Assembly: GCF_025370935.1 (NCBI RefSeq)
Contig: NC_133491.1
Coordinates: forward strand, 4,279,023-4,343,022
Source: Choristoneura fumiferana
Taxonomy: Eukaryota; Arthropoda; Insecta; Lepidoptera; Tortricidae
Length of the DNA: 64,000 nt
Direction of reading: 5' to 3'
The position numbers were made by a program, and so were the translations under genes. Below the pieces are notes generated by a model. That model was not told the origin of the DNA. It did no database searches and worked only from the letters and a program-made list of their open reading frames with translations. Of this stretch, positions 1 through 11,436 are shown piece after piece. The stretch's first letter is position 1; each line of letters begins with the position of its first letter.

Positions 1-260
1 TAGTTATAAGAAACTGACTGACTGACTGACTTATAGATCAAAGCGCAGCCCAAACCGCTGGGTCTAGGAACATGAAATCTATATAATCAATATTTTATTT
101 AACACTGGCTGTTGCCCGCGGCTTCGCCCTCGTTGTATTTTCTTCAATAAAAACCTTCTCCTGACTATTGTAAAGAAATAATTAGCGAAATCGAACCAGT
201 CGTTCCCGAGTTTTGCGCTTAGCAACACAATTTACGATTCATTTTTATTTATATAGATAG
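1..260. repeat. Fragments of common lepidopteran interspersed repeats
   Basis: A short GACT-repeat run (about 14-33) leads into a segment with the look of a lepidopteran repeat. From about 105 the text TTGCCCGCGGCTTCGCCC marks the start of the 'CCCGCGGC' repeat family, which recurs at 20760, 24468 and 42531. No open reading frame of interest. Confidence 0.55.
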
Positions 261-777
261 GTGAGCAAAAGCTTACTTACGTCAACAAACAATAATTTAA
301 AAAAATATTCATGATCATTTTCTATGTAGCATTTTGGTATTTTATTTTAGTTTACTTTTTTATTAGAATATAATATTTTGATTGCTATTATATATGTATA
401 TACTTATTTTAATTACTTGTCTATTGTCGCCAAACGGTCACGGCGGAAGACCAGGGTTGGCCTGCTCGGCCAACAATATGCTGACCGTTTCGCGATTTCG
501 CAGACTTGCTTTTTTATTTGTTTTTATTTTTATTTTCAACCTGTTATATTGCGTATATTTTTGATACTACCTCAAACTGTAATCAGACAAAGATTAAAGT
601 GCTGTGAATTGATATCAAAACAATTTTTTAATTTAGAATTAACTACCAGAGCGTAATTAATTTTTGAAATATTTTCGAGCAGCAATGTAATGCGTACAAT
701 AATTTGATACGAGAGAGAAGCGTTCTGTGACAGCTGTCACGTCAACAAATGCGACGTTTTGAGTAAAAGCAAAGCAG
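261..777. other. AT-rich stretch, no gene seen
   Basis: Two overlapping short open frames (378-656, 382-564) have low-complexity, hydrophobic translations and no recognisable domain. I treat the stretch as non-coding. Confidence 0.5.
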
Positions 778-900
778 CAGGGCTACTACGAAACTCGAAG
801 TTCGTCTCATGCGATCCCTCTCGCTCTCGTATTAAACAGTATAAGAGTCAGAGGGACCGCACGACACGAACTTCGAGTTTCGAGTTTCGTAGTAGCCCAG
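778..900. mobile_element. MITE-1 copy (CAGGGCTACTACGAAA family)
   Basis: Near-perfect palindrome of about 123 bp. The left end CAGGGCTACTACGAAACTCG is mirrored by the right end ...TTTCGTAGTAGCCCAG. The middle has CCCTCTCGCTCTCGTATTAA. The same element recurs at 3114, 6282, 24514, 32983, 37725, 38014 and 42596. It encodes nothing, so it must depend on another transposase. Confidence 0.9.
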
Positions 901-992
901 CTGTATCACGTCGTGATAAATTGCGTGCTAAAAACACTTAATAAGTCAATTTTTTTTTACTAAAAGATAATATAACTATATACTTATATATT

Positions 993-1149
993 ACTGGCAC
1001 GTGAGGTATCCCATCTTAGGCCTCTAGGTTGGCAACGCGTCTGCAATACCCCTGGTGTTGCAGATATTTATGGGCGGTGGTGATCTCTTACCATCAGGAG
1101 ACCCACTTGCTCGTTTGCCATCCAATCGAATAATAAAAAAAAAAAAAAA
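993..1149 (+). mobile_element. 3' end of RTE-like non-LTR retrotransposon
   Basis: The segment from TGGCACGTGAGGTATCCC to a run of A's matches the last part of the copies at 16185, 25126 and (reversed) 43737. It is 5'-truncated and A-tailed, as non-LTR elements usually are. The RTE label is from general familiarity with Lepidoptera. Confidence 0.75.
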
Positions 1150-1174
1150 TGTGATAATATAGGGCCTTCATTAA

Positions 1175-1257
1175 CTACCCTTCATGTTTGAGGTAGTATT
1201 TCATGTGCTGTAAATTTTTGCGAATAGTGAATAAATGTTTCTTTCTTTCTTTCTTTA
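1175..1257 (+). mobile_element. Retroelement tail ending in GAATAAATGT(TTCT)n
   Basis: The end GTGAATAAATGTTTCTTTCT followed by a CTTT microsatellite is shared with 14761-14986, 18070-18245 and 44760-44828, and reversed at 48358. I read it as a 5'-truncated non-LTR or SINE end whose tail is a short tandem repeat. Confidence 0.6.
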
Positions 1258-1448
1258 AATAGTAACACTTCTCTTCTTCACTGTATAGGTAGGTACGTCA
1301 ACATGATGCAGGCATTACTTCAGTTATTATTCGCGGTAAGTCTAGACGTTGCAACAGCGACACCGATGATACACTTTGCATCCGCCAGATCAAGGGAATT
1401 AGTGATCGACGCGATACAACATTGTTTGTGATTGTCACTTTCGTTTAG

Positions 1449-1942
1449 GTACAGTCACCTGCATTAATATCTGCCGCAGCGGAGCATGCAAACATATCTC
1501 ACACGTCCTACCGACCCTATAGGAATAATTAATAATAATAAATATCATGTGACACCTGACACCAATTGACCTACATAGTCCCAAACTAAGCAAAGCTTGT
1601 ACTATGCTTGTATTTCAGCCAACGGCTATTATTTACTGAAAATTATTAAATTAATTCGTTTTTAGAATATATTAAAATAATTTAACAAAATGACATGTAA
1701 TAATGATATTACCAATAAATGAGTATGGAGTATGAGTATGGATACCTACTAGGCAACGTATAAACATACTTATATAGATAAATACATACTTAAATACATA
1801 TTAAACATCCAAGACCCGAGAACAAACATTTCCCCGAATCGAACCCGGGACCTCAAGCTTCGTAGTCAGGTTCTCTAACCACTTGGCCATCCGATATTTA
1901 TGCACGCTTTGTTTGTCACATATTGGTACTGGTGACTGTACA
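1449..1942. mobile_element. MITE-2 split by a SINE insertion
   Basis: The left arm starts GTACAGTCACC and the right arm ends GGTGACTGTAC; an uninterrupted copy lies at 58337-58480. Here the two halves (1449-1526 and 1893-1942) are separated by about 366 bp of SINE-A, so the SINE arrived later. Confidence 0.8.
1527..1892 (-). mobile_element. SINE-A copy (tRNA-headed), minus strand
   Basis: Read on the minus strand it begins with an A-box-like TGGCCAAGTGG and a B-box-like GGTTCGATTC, followed by the body seen at 18835 and 48238, and ends in an AT-rich tail. Its middle (about 1625-1735) is not shared with the other copies and may be a further insertion. Confidence 0.75.
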
Positions 1943-3113
1943 TTTGGAGGGAATAGACCACTATAGGTAATTACGGGTCGTAAAGCTAAATTTATTCATG
2001 TGAATCTGATGGAGCCAGAAGTAGATGCAAAGGAATTTGTCATTTAAGTATTTTGTTTATTCAACTTTTTTACTAGCACAATTTTATTTTACAAACGTCA
2101 CATTTGCATACTTAAAGATTGATTATCGTTTTTTTTTACAATTTATTAAAAAGGAGTTACTTTGTGAAGGTGCATCAATAAACTGAAATAACTACTTTGC
2201 TCACCCGTAACCCTATGATAGCTACTTTTATGCAAGAAATGTGTGTTCATGCAGTTCCTCCACCTCCACACTGTAAAATCACACACAAATCACATAAATC
2301 CATCTATCACCACCACTACACTACACTGACGCGTTTCGAACTCAATCAGAGCTCATCTTCAGAGCAACACAACCTAATATTCTTTCATTTTAATTTGTCA
2401 TTTTCATCGACAAGACTCTGGTACTTAAAAGTCAAAAACATACTCTTACTGAATTGCAACATGCGTATTTGCGAAAGACCATATTCACGAACTCCTATTG
2501 ACCTTGTAACTCCGTAACTATAAGTGTAAGACAGCTATGTCTGTGCCACACAAGAATATTTTACCACCCATCCACACACCACTTTCACAATCAAATATCC
2601 ATATTGTCTAACGCTTTGACAATCTTGATGGCATTGACCATCTCTTTCCACCCTCAGCTGTGTGACAGAAAGAAGTGGTGAGAACGATAGTGATTCCAAG
2701 TACATTAGACAGTAAGGCCGTAGAATCAATTATCATCAAATAACCCACACGAAATGGTAACTCGTTTCAAATTTCATGTTTTAAATTGTACCTGCTTATT
2801 TCATGTCGCATAAATATATATCTGTCTTTTACATGTAGTTCAGTTCATGTTATTATTGACTGACCTTTAAATATGGCACTAAAACAACGTCGTATCTCAC
2901 CACATTACTCATCAAATTAACACTAGGAGATGCACCACTATACGTTTAATGCCATTGTCACAAAGAGCCATAAAGCACCGCTGATAACTACTCTCTTCAC
3001 CCTGAATATTATGCTCGCGCGAACTGACAGCCCTCTCCCAAGCATGCGTGTACGCACGTCGTGAAATGTCCGTTCTTGACATTACCGTATGCAATAAATT
3101 AATATAAATCCAG
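1943..3113. other. No gene seen
   Basis: Mostly unique AT-rich sequence. An open frame at 2197-2517 contains the text GACGCGTTTCGAACTC, which has the feel of a mobile-element fragment, but I see no second copy here. Other short frames have no recognisable product. Confidence 0.4.
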
Positions 3114-3229
3114 CAGGGCTACTACGAAACTCGAAGTTCGTATCGTACCGTCCCTCTCGCTCTCGTATTAAATAGTATAAGTGTCAGAGGGATCGCACGA
3201 CACGAGCTTCGAGTTTCGTAGTAGCCCAG
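3114..3229. mobile_element. MITE-1 copy
   Basis: Palindrome with the same ends and the same CCCTCTCGCTCTCG core as the copy at 778. Nearly intact. Confidence 0.9.
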
Positions 3230-3457
3230 CAGAGCTAGCCTCGCGACCATTACTAAGATAGGCGATACAATAAGCGATTTCTCTGTTCATTGCAGGATCG
3301 AGAGGCTTCCTGCGTGTCAATTAACTGGCAAATCACGCAATGTACTGGTACTTGTATCAGGAAATCGCATCGTCATCCCGCTAGACGTGCATTTTTTTTC
3401 GCTGTATGACCTTCCTGGAACTTAAGTCCTTTAAGCTAAATGAAGAATTGTCTTAAC

Positions 3458-3595
3458 TTGAAAATACAAACTGAAATATAGATGGACAGAAAAACCAGAA
3501 AAATAAGACCAGCACTGGGAATCGAACCCAGGTCCTCGGCATTCCCTGCCGCGTGCTATACCGCTACACTACTGCTGTACAACAGTACAGACACG
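3458..3595 (-). mobile_element. SINE-B copy (tRNA-headed), minus strand
   Basis: On the minus strand a tRNA-like segment (B-box GGTTCGATTCC, A-box-like TAGCGGTATAGC) is followed by a body with TATTTTTCTGGTTTTTCTG and ...TTTCAGTTTGTATTTTC. The same order occurs at 38144 on the plus strand. There is no acceptor stem, so it is not a working tRNA gene. Confidence 0.75.
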
Positions 3596-4430
3596 AATTT
3601 CCCCTATGCACCACATATCTCAGCTTGTTTGTTTCTTGTTTAGCCACTTAAGCAGTGACGCTAGCGACATCTATACCGTAGCCCTCATCGAGAAACTTTC
3701 GGCATTCCTTTGTCTTAACCACTGTTTATCGATCAATAAATGCCTTACTATCCTTTACTTACAATTAGTTAGTCCCATCTCGTATCCACATTTGGTAGCT
3801 AGCTACGAAATGGGAATTGTGCTTTGGAAACGGGTATTTTCCCATTTCGATGCCAGCCACCAAATTTGGATTCGAGATCGCACCAAAAGAATTCTCATTT
3901 CGTAGCCAGCTTCGACCCAGAAATAATATTGCATACAGAGAGATTATTCTCCTTCTTAAGAACTGTCATAAGAATAGTAAAATACCTAGATAAGTACTTG
4001 ATCGACACATGACTATTTCATCATCAACATTGACAGCAACCTCCATCCCCCAAAAAAAGCCATAATGTCTTCCTGCGCCGCCCGCTCCATTGGACTTCTG
4101 TAAGATTTACCAGGTCATCAGTCCATCTTATTGAGGACCAGGAATATCTTATCTATAGCCACGCAACAGTAAAAACCAAATATTTAAATAAATACCTCAT
4201 TACGGGTACAATACTTAACATTGTTTTTCCATTATCCCAGTTTTGATTGAAGATAGCCAAAATTGTAGCTGTTACTTAAAAATTAGAAAGCTGCCTAAAT
4301 GTTAATAATAGATAAGTAGATAGGCCTAACGGTAGGCTTATTAAAGCTTGACAGCTTCTGATTGCACGAGCTTTTAAATAAGTTAAAAGCTTCAAAATCC
4401 TTGTGTAATTAAATTACCTACGAAAGTCTT
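3596..4430. other. No gene seen; one small palindrome
   Basis: About 3800-3910 forms a loose inverted repeat (AGCTACGAAATGGGAATT against GAATTCTCATTTCGTAGC), possibly an old MITE. The rest is AT-rich and holds only short frames without recognisable products. Confidence 0.4.
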
Positions 4431-4576
4431 AAGCCGAGTTTAGACTTGCAAGAAAAATCGTGCAAGTTGCATGTACATTGCGTCGCTCGATTGACCACTA
4501 CAAACTTGTTGGCTTTACACGGCCTCGCAATGTAATGCAATTTGCACGATTTTTCTTGCAAGTCTAAACTCGGCTT
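4431..4576. mobile_element. MITE-3 copy (AAGCCGAGTTTAGACTTGCA)
   Basis: Inverted terminal repeats of about 38 bp: the left end AAGCCGAGTTTAGACTTGCA is mirrored at the right end. A second, 3'-damaged copy sits at 40514-40650 inside a LINE fragment. Confidence 0.88.
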
Positions 4577-4990
4577 TATAACAGTAATAAGAAGTTAACG
4601 TTTTGCTAACGTAGAGTGACATGTTACCAACTTTTCATTTTGACAAAATCGGCCAAGCTCAGTTTCTTCGATGCAATTGTTTGCAAAAGATATTTAAGTG
4701 TACCTATAATGACTTATTATAGCAAAAGGCAGTTTTATTTTATTCTTGGGTATACATTATAACAATATAACCTGTTGTTATACGCTGACAATGCGGTTAT
4801 GTGTACCTAAGATTAGATTAGTTCCGCTTTTTACCAAAATCAACAATAACCGATAATGAGCTGCTATAATAATGTGTTAATAATATACGCTTTTACTTCA
4901 AGTCAACTAAGGTCAAAATTAATTTCTATTTCTAGTTACAGTGTCCATCCCACTCAAGCTTGCGGGCTGTCTAACGTTCACGGTTAATTA
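4577..4990. other. No gene seen
   Basis: AT-rich sequence without recognisable repeats or coding signal. Confidence 0.4.
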
Positions 4991-5434
4991 AATTGGGTAC
5001 CTTAAGTTTTCTAGGATGGTCCATATTATATTTTTTATCAATAGTAGACTTATAATGTAGCTGACTCGTGTAGATGGATTTTTATCACTAACCTCTTTTT
5101 TTGCAAAAAAAAATGAAAGTTAAACCAAACGTTTCGTGAGATTAATAGGTTTTGCGCCTTCGTCTGTTTGTTTAAAAAATAGAGATCGGATTGACAACTG
5201 ACAGCGGTCAATGCGGCGTCTTTTTTTTTAAATCAAACAGACCAAGGCACAAAATCTCACGAAACGTGTGGTTTGCCGAAATAAACTTTCAATTATTTTT
5301 TACAAAAAAACGTCAAGTGAAAAAAATATCTATCTACTGCATTAAGCAACATTATAAATCTACTATCGATAAAAAATATAATATGGACCATCCCAGAAAA
5401 CTCAAGTTTTAAGGTACCTTAAGGTACCCAATTT
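4991..5434. mobile_element. Long foldback element (444 bp)
   Basis: The left arm (from AATTGGGTACCTTAAG, about 4991-5185) is the mirror of the right arm (about 5225-5434, ending CTTAAGGTACCCAATT). Shared inner landmarks include GGATGGTCCATATTATATTT and CGTTTCGTGAGAT with their complements. The open frame at 5191 lies inside the fold and is not a gene. Confidence 0.88.
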
Positions 5435-6281
5435 TCCTCCTACACTTGAAACAATATAAAATACAAATGAATATTACTTAAGATCTCGTGAGACATAGAT
5501 ATTGATAAAATTAGTAAATTAAATGGTTCACTCACGACTATAAGCCAGGAATAGTCCGACTAGTTTCGATCGTTAAGGAAGATCTTTTTCATAGGGTGGA
5601 GGACCACCACGCACCACCAGGTCATAAACGCACAAACAAACAAAGACATAATTCTATGTATTCCTTAAATATTTTAAAAGTAAGTAATTAAAATTGCTAA
5701 AAGTAAAGTTAATTTAAACAAGTCCCCTGTAGCATGTTGCCAAAAAAAGTAGATACCTAAACATTTTACCTGCTAGAACAGACAGTGTCTATTATCACAG
5801 CAACAGGGAACTTAAATAGATAGGATACATATTCTTTAAATAGGTACCTTTCTCCAATATAAATAAATATTCCATAAATCAGTCCATAAATGCCAAAATG
5901 TTTAGCACGTCTTTCAATAAATTAGCCAAACTATCATACTGTTTTCACACATTAATTGGTGTAATTTATTGTAACGACGCCACGATTATACCATTATAGC
6001 CATTATCAAAAAGAATAATATTGTAATATATCTTAACAGGGCAAAACGAAAAAAACTGCCAAAGCCGCTGGTTCATACAAATCAAATGATATCTTGTGGG
6101 TTTGGATTTTTGTTCAGCGGTTGCTAATTTCTTTCTCTATTTCAAAAATATATATAAAAGACGTCAGACGTTTGCTTATTTTCTTGGTATCAGTTCAGCG
6201 CAACACCTACGGAAATCCAAGGAGGAAAATTTTAGCATTTTTGATCTTGATATTTTTCCGTCACTCAAAACTCGGCATTTG
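5435..6281. other. No gene seen
   Basis: AT-rich. Overlapping frames from 6094 are low complexity and run into the following MITE, so I do not call them. Confidence 0.4.
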
Positions 6282-6410
6282 CGGGGCTACTGCGAAATTC
6301 AAAAATTGAAGTTCTTGTCGTTCCGTCCCTCTGTCACTTATACTATTAAATACGAGAGTGAGAGGGACGGTACTATATGAACTTCGATTTCGAATTTCGG
6401 AGTAGGCCCT
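6282..6410. mobile_element. MITE-1, diverged copy
   Basis: Same palindromic plan as the copy at 778 but with many substitutions, and with the middle in the opposite orientation (TACGAGAGTGAGAGGGACGG on the right). Confidence 0.8.
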
Positions 6411-7089
6411 CTGTAATCTCTCCGTATCAATTTATAAAGTTAATTCTTCAGACAGAAGGCTTTTAGCCAATTCTCCAGCTACCCATAAAGTAAAGATCCA
6501 TCATTCCAATGAGAGATGGCAAAATAGGTTAAAGCTCGTTATTTGAACATCCCTAAGTTGCATTCCTTTGCGCAAACAAATATGATATACCTACGAACAA
6601 AGCTATTTTATACCATCAGCCAAATATGTGGTCTATCAATTTTTAAACAAGTTCCTATCAAACGAATAAGTAGGTATGTCGCTTAAGTCGAACTTTCAAG
6701 TCAGACACGTCTATTTAATTGGCATTATTGTTTTATGACATGTAAACGATTATCAACTTTAGGATGGGTGGTCACGGAATACAGAGGTTTTTCATCAAAC
6801 ATTTTGTGTTGCCGCCGGAATGCCGCAGGGTCCTCATAAGTGGATCTCGGATGCGCACGCGACGATCTTGTGACCTCTTGTAGATCCCAATTTAATAAGG
6901 ACGCTGAAATAAGGCCACATGTCGTGTTTTGTGTAATCCTTATTCTAAATATCCTTCGGTTGAATAAACGTGAATGTATGAAAGCCTAATCACCGAGCTG
7001 TACTCGTATGTGGAAAAAATTACTTATGTTAAAATGTTTTTACGATATAAATATTTATTAATTTTGTCGCTTTGACGAAAAACTAGATA
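6411..7089. other. No gene seen
   Basis: No coding signal or repeat that I can match elsewhere in the window. Confidence 0.4.
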
Positions 7090-7228
7090 TTAACGCATTC
7101 ACTGCCACCTGACTTCCACAGGTGCCACCGATGCACATGTGCGTTCAAAATGTATGAATAATTATGACAGCGGCACTGGGCGAAGTTCCGAAAACGCATA
7201 TATGCGTCGGTGACAGTGAATCCGTTAA
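7090..7228. mobile_element. MITE-4 copy (TTAACGCATTCACTGCC)
   Basis: The ends TTAACGCATTCACTGCC and GACAGTGAATCCGTTAA are inverted repeats. The inside carries GCACATGTGCGTTC and ACGCATATATGCGTCGG. A close second copy is at 53288-53420. Confidence 0.87.
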
Positions 7229-7334
7229 CTTCAACTGTTAGACCACCTTTACAAATTGTATATTATATTGTACTGTGCTTAGCTGCTTACAGATTTGATG
7301 AATCTTTTTGATTATTATTGTCATCTTCTTCAGT

Positions 7335-7664
7335 CGCGTATTCACTAGAGGCAGCCTCGGGTCGAGCGGCTGCCTCACTGGGCACGCTGAACCTGAGACG
7401 CGCTGCGACACGAGGCAAATTCGTCGCCGCGAGCCGAGCCATATTTCGTCGGTCTTTTTGCCGTGCTCAAAGGAGCATCAGACCGAGCTCTGCATTTGAT
7501 GGAGACGGATTAATCTGGCTCGCACGTTGCGGATCAAGATGAGGCCTGTTGCCTCAGTTTGATCCGCAACGTGCCTCGAGCCTATGCCTCACAGCAGCCT
7601 CAAACTGAGGCTGTTTGCTTCAAGTCAGGCAGCTCGGCCTGAGGCTGCTCTGATCGATACGCGG
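7335..7664. mobile_element. GC-rich foldback element
   Basis: The left end CGCGTATTCACTAGAGGCAG is mirrored by CTGCTCTGATCGATACGCGG. The centre has a second strong hairpin, CGCACGTTGCGGATCAA against TTGATCCGCAACGTGC. The CCTGAGG/CCTCAGG motif repeats many times. It is markedly more GC-rich than its flanks. Open frames at 7308-7542 fall within it and are not genes. Confidence 0.75.
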
Positions 7665-7750
7665 CTTTCCACCCAATGCATGTAGGTATCTTCTAATGCA
7701 CGCCATTCAATTCGGTCTTGTGCCGTTTGCATCTAGTTCTTCCCTTGATT

Positions 7751-8068
7751 ACTGTTCTGCAAACAATCAATCCCTAATTGAAAAAAAGTGGGGATAAAAT
7801 GTTTGGCGCAATAGTTTCAAAGGAGATGATCAATTTTAATTTATTTCTGCGCGGAAAAAGTCACGGGCAAAATCTAGTGTTCTAACTATAACATATTTTT
7901 TTTATAGGAAACTGTGCAAACAATCAATCCTTAAATGAAAAAACTAGGGATGAAATGTTGGCACAATAGTTTCAGACGTTTCCATTTTCATTTATTTCTG
8001 CGCGGAAAAAGTCACGGCCAAAATGTATTTAGTGTTAGGTACCTATAACATTTTTTTTCCATAGGAAC
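7751..8068 (+). repeat. Direct tandem duplication, two copies of about 160 bp
   Basis: Copy 1 (7751-7910) and copy 2 (7911-8068) share GCAAACAATCAATCC, then GCACAATAGTTTCA or GCGCAATAGTTTCA, then ATTTATTTCTGCGCGGAAAA and a T-run ending ATAGGAA. Several substitutions and small indels show it is not recent. Confidence 0.85.
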
Positions 8069-8393
8069 GTATTACTTTTCATCTAATTACGCCTTTGAGC
8101 AATATGGCTCCGAGCAATTTCGTACAGGTCAGAGGTTGACTGCTATTTACAAGCTTTTTTTAATACAGTTTGGCAAAATGCCCGTCACGATACACCTGTT
8201 TGACAAGATGATTACATTACGTGTTTCACATGAATACTTAAGTCGAAAACAATATTATAAGTTCCTACACGCGATCGCCATTTTGCTAAATTGGTCTTTG
8301 AAATGAAATAATTTATTTACAGTGATTTTATAGCATGTTTAGTTTATTAAAGAATTTATGTTTTGAGTACATTCCAATAAGTAGTTGCCGGTC

Positions 8394-8545
8394 ATCATCA
8401 TCATCTTCATCATCTTCATCATCTTTAGCCGGAAGACGTCCACTTGCATCGTCCGGTTGCCCGCAACTCTCACGATATCGTCAGTCCAATTATTTAGTGG
8501 GAGGCCTGCCAAGACCTTTGTCTTTCGGTTCGAAGTTGAAGGTGA
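8394..8545 (+). mobile_element. TCATCA-type microsatellite and retroelement fragment
   Basis: A TCATCA/TCATCT run (8394-8424) is followed by TTAGCCGGAAGACGTCCACT and GGGAGGCCTGCCAA, landmarks also seen at 40465-40790. I read it as a piece of the same non-LTR element. Confidence 0.6.
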
Positions 8546-9011
8546 ATCGATTTAAATTTTCATAATATTTTCTGTTTGTTACATTTACCACCATTTACTT
8601 AAATCTTTAGTTAACTTTAAAATACTTAATATTATTCCAAGGATTGGAATATAAAAAGCTACATATTTTGTTTGTGTGTGATGTTTTCTAAGACATTTTA
8701 AATGGTTAGAAATGAATAAAGGTAATTTGCGTTAGAAGTATAGGTAGGTATCTAAATCTGTACCCTAATTTACAACAAGTGGTAGTCTTTTGTTTAATAG
8801 TATGCATTGAAAAGAGACTTCCGCTTGTAAATAGTAACTTGTAGCGTCGTGAAATAGGCCTCTCATGGTCCGACTTAGGTGGGTACTAGATTTTTCTCCA
8901 AAACATGCCGTTTAAAACAAAACTATGAAAATTTGTCCCCATGCATAATGGCAACATCTACTACGAATTAAATGTAGGTTAGGCACTTATTCTATTGTTA
9001 AAAAATACGTA
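8546..9011. other. No gene seen
   Basis: AT-rich, no matching repeat in the window. Confidence 0.4.
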
Positions 9012-9477
9012 TACAGGGTGTAACATTCATATAGGTCAGTATGGGAAAGTCTGAAACTATAAGACATACGAAGATCTGTTCTTAGGAACCATGTCTTCGA
9101 TTTTAATATCAAGAAAAAGTGCATTCATACATTAAAAAAAAACTTGTTTTCAGCTCGGGATTCGAAGCCTGACGTTTTGGGAAATAAAACTTACATTATT
9201 AAAGAATATGAAACGTAACGAGGTCGTGTTTCATAGTAACATTTATTGCTTATGACCTACACTAATACCGATATCCAAATAGAAATAATGTACTAGGTTT
9301 AATTTTTCAAAACTACCCGGTTCGATTCCCGAACTGAGTATGTACAAGTTTTTTTTAAATGTATGAATGCAGTTTGTCTTGTTACTAAAATCGATGACAT
9401 GGTTCCTAAGAAAGGATCTTCGTATGGCTTATAGTTTGACTTTCCCATACTGACCGATATGAATGTTACACCTTGTA
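9012..9477. mobile_element. Foldback element (about 466 bp)
   Basis: The left arm begins ACAGGGTGTAACATTCATAT and the right arm ends ATATGAATGTTACACCTTGT. Arms pair over roughly 130 bp each, including GTCAGTATGGGAAAGT and CATACGAAGATC and their complements. An inner pair (ATTCGAAGCC / GGTTCGATTCC region) extends the fold. Confidence 0.88.
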
Positions 9478-10304
9478 TACATTTGGCATCGGTAAACCTA
9501 GCTATTTTAGTTGGTAGAGAGCTGCATTATTATGTTTTATGACACGTATTGCAAAAAATATGAACTTTGCGTGCGAATTCAGAAGCTCATGTCGACACCT
9601 CCTACGTATACTGGTACAAGTGCATAATCATAAATTTACAGGAGAGCTGTTCAAAGGTTCAAAAACCTGTAACTTTCTCATTTGATGATATAACTTTTCA
9701 AAATTTTGCATTGGTTCCAAAGAAAATATTTGCTTTCTACCTGTATTCATGGAATTTTGAAATTTCTTATAGTTTTTGAGAAAATTGCAGATACACTACT
9801 ATACGCGTATTTTACATCTTGTAGTTGTGCGGTATACTGAGCTAATTACCACTTGCTCCAGTATACGGCGTAATGCGTAGATTACTTATCTAACGATATT
9901 TTTATATTGTATATGAATTTTTAGATGAAATAATTATATGGCTTGCAATGAACAATAAAACAGATGTTCTTTTACCTTCATCTATTGATTTATAAACGTT
10001 TTTATCACTTGCCTCATTATACGCTAACATTAGCATGCCACTTGTACCAATATACCGCTAGTAATGTTTTAAACGTGCTATACAAAATACAGAAATATAC
10101 ATTTATAAAAAACCTCACTTGAAATATAAATGGTTTTATTAAGAAAAGTAATTGTATTAAGTGCTTTAAATTAATGGAAGCACATTCAATGGATTCGTAT
10201 TCCTGTTCAAATGTGTACTCATATTTTATTGTGAAAGGTTCCTCATGTGATACATATATCGCATCGCACCCATTTGTATCCACATAACGGTTTAGCTTTT
10301 TGTG

Positions 10305-10420
10305 CCTCTTCAGGGTTCCGTACCCAAAGGGTATAAACGGAAACCCTACTACTTTATACTACTTCGCTGTCCGTCCGTCTGTCACCAGGCTGTATCTCAT
10401 CAACCATGATAGTTAGACAG
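10305..10420 (+). repeat. AGGGTTCCGTA-family repeat fragment
   Basis: CAGGGTTCCGTACCCAAAGG followed by GTCCGTCCGTCTGTC is the core of a repeat also seen at 15875, 16858, 23595, 32622, 44985 (reversed), 60195 and 60893 (reversed). Confidence 0.65.
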
Positions 10421-10634
10421 TTGAAATTTTCACAGATTATGTATAACTGTAGTCGATATAATATATATATAACAAAAAATAGATCCGAATAAATATTTAA
10501 GGGGGCCCCCATACAACAAATGTTTTTTTTTTGCCATTTTTTTGCTAATCCTAATGAAGTTGTATAGATGGTACAGAACCCTTCGTGCGCGAGTCTGATT
10601 GGCACTTTGCTTAAGACAAGCTTTGACATGAAAT

Positions 10635-10745
10635 ATTGAGTCAAAGTCAAAATATCTTTATTCAATTTAGATTGTAACAAGCACTTATGAATGTCAAAAA
10701 ATTTACCACCCGTTCGTAAAAACCTCTGTAGAGAAGAGTCTGGCA
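10635..10745 (-). mobile_element. Retroelement 3'-tail fragment, minus strand
   Basis: Text such as CAAAATATCTTTATTCAATT and TTTACCACCCGTTCG is typical of a common lepidopteran retroelement end. The 130-residue minus-strand open frame here (10354-10746) crosses this fragment and the AGGGTTCC repeat and is not a gene. Confidence 0.5.
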
Positions 10746-11073
10746 ATAAACCTAGGTATATTTTGTAAACAGATTTACAATCATATTTTAGTGATATCTA
10801 TACATCACAAGTATTTAACACAACTACATATTTAAAACAGTTCTCAATTCGCTATTTGGAGTAAGCACTCGCCAATGCGGATCGGAATTATTTCCAAATT
10901 TCCTTATCCATGATATAATCATTAATTTTAATAATACGCCTTATATATTAATGTCTTCTTGACAATAGATTTCTGAGTCTTGGGAAACTTCTATAACTTC
11001 ATACGGTTTACCCGTTTTCGCCATATATGTACATAGCCAGGTACCATTTCTTAGGTGTGTATAAAAAAATGTG

Positions 11074-11310
11074 TATAGGGTGTTATTAAAACCCTGTACT
11101 ATACTTTAAACCACATTAGGGCTACTAATTACTAATATGATCCAAGTAGAAAAATACTGTGATTCGAAAAAAAAAAGTTTTGTATGGAAGTGGAGTCGCA
11201 AGAAGACTTTCTAATTTCGATGTTTTCCCACTTATATCGTATTAGTAATCAGTAGCCCTAATATGCGTTACAGTATAGTACAGGATTTTTTTTATCAACC
11301 TGTAGGTATA
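11074..11310. mobile_element. Foldback MITE inside the 2.39-kb element
   Basis: The left arm has CCTGTACTATACT then TTAGGGCTACTAATTACTAA. The right arm mirrors both (TTAGTAATCAGTAGCCCTAA, AGTATAGTACAGG). Arms of roughly 70 bp around a short loop. Confidence 0.82.
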
Positions 11311-11436
11311 TTGAAATTTACTGTTCTCATTTTAATTAAAGCATGCATGCCTTCGCCTTCTTTTTGGGGATGCTCAACTACCAAAATGCAATGTAATACT
11401 GCAATGTTATATTTCTAGCACGCGTACATGTAGGTA

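Noticed and set aside
3511..3580. tRNA gene
   Set aside because: B-box and A-box-like words are present but there is no acceptor stem, and the sequence continues into a SINE body repeated at 38144.
10354..10746. 130-residue minus-strand open frame
   Set aside because: Spans two known repeat fragments (AGGGTTCC family and a retroelement tail). Not a gene.
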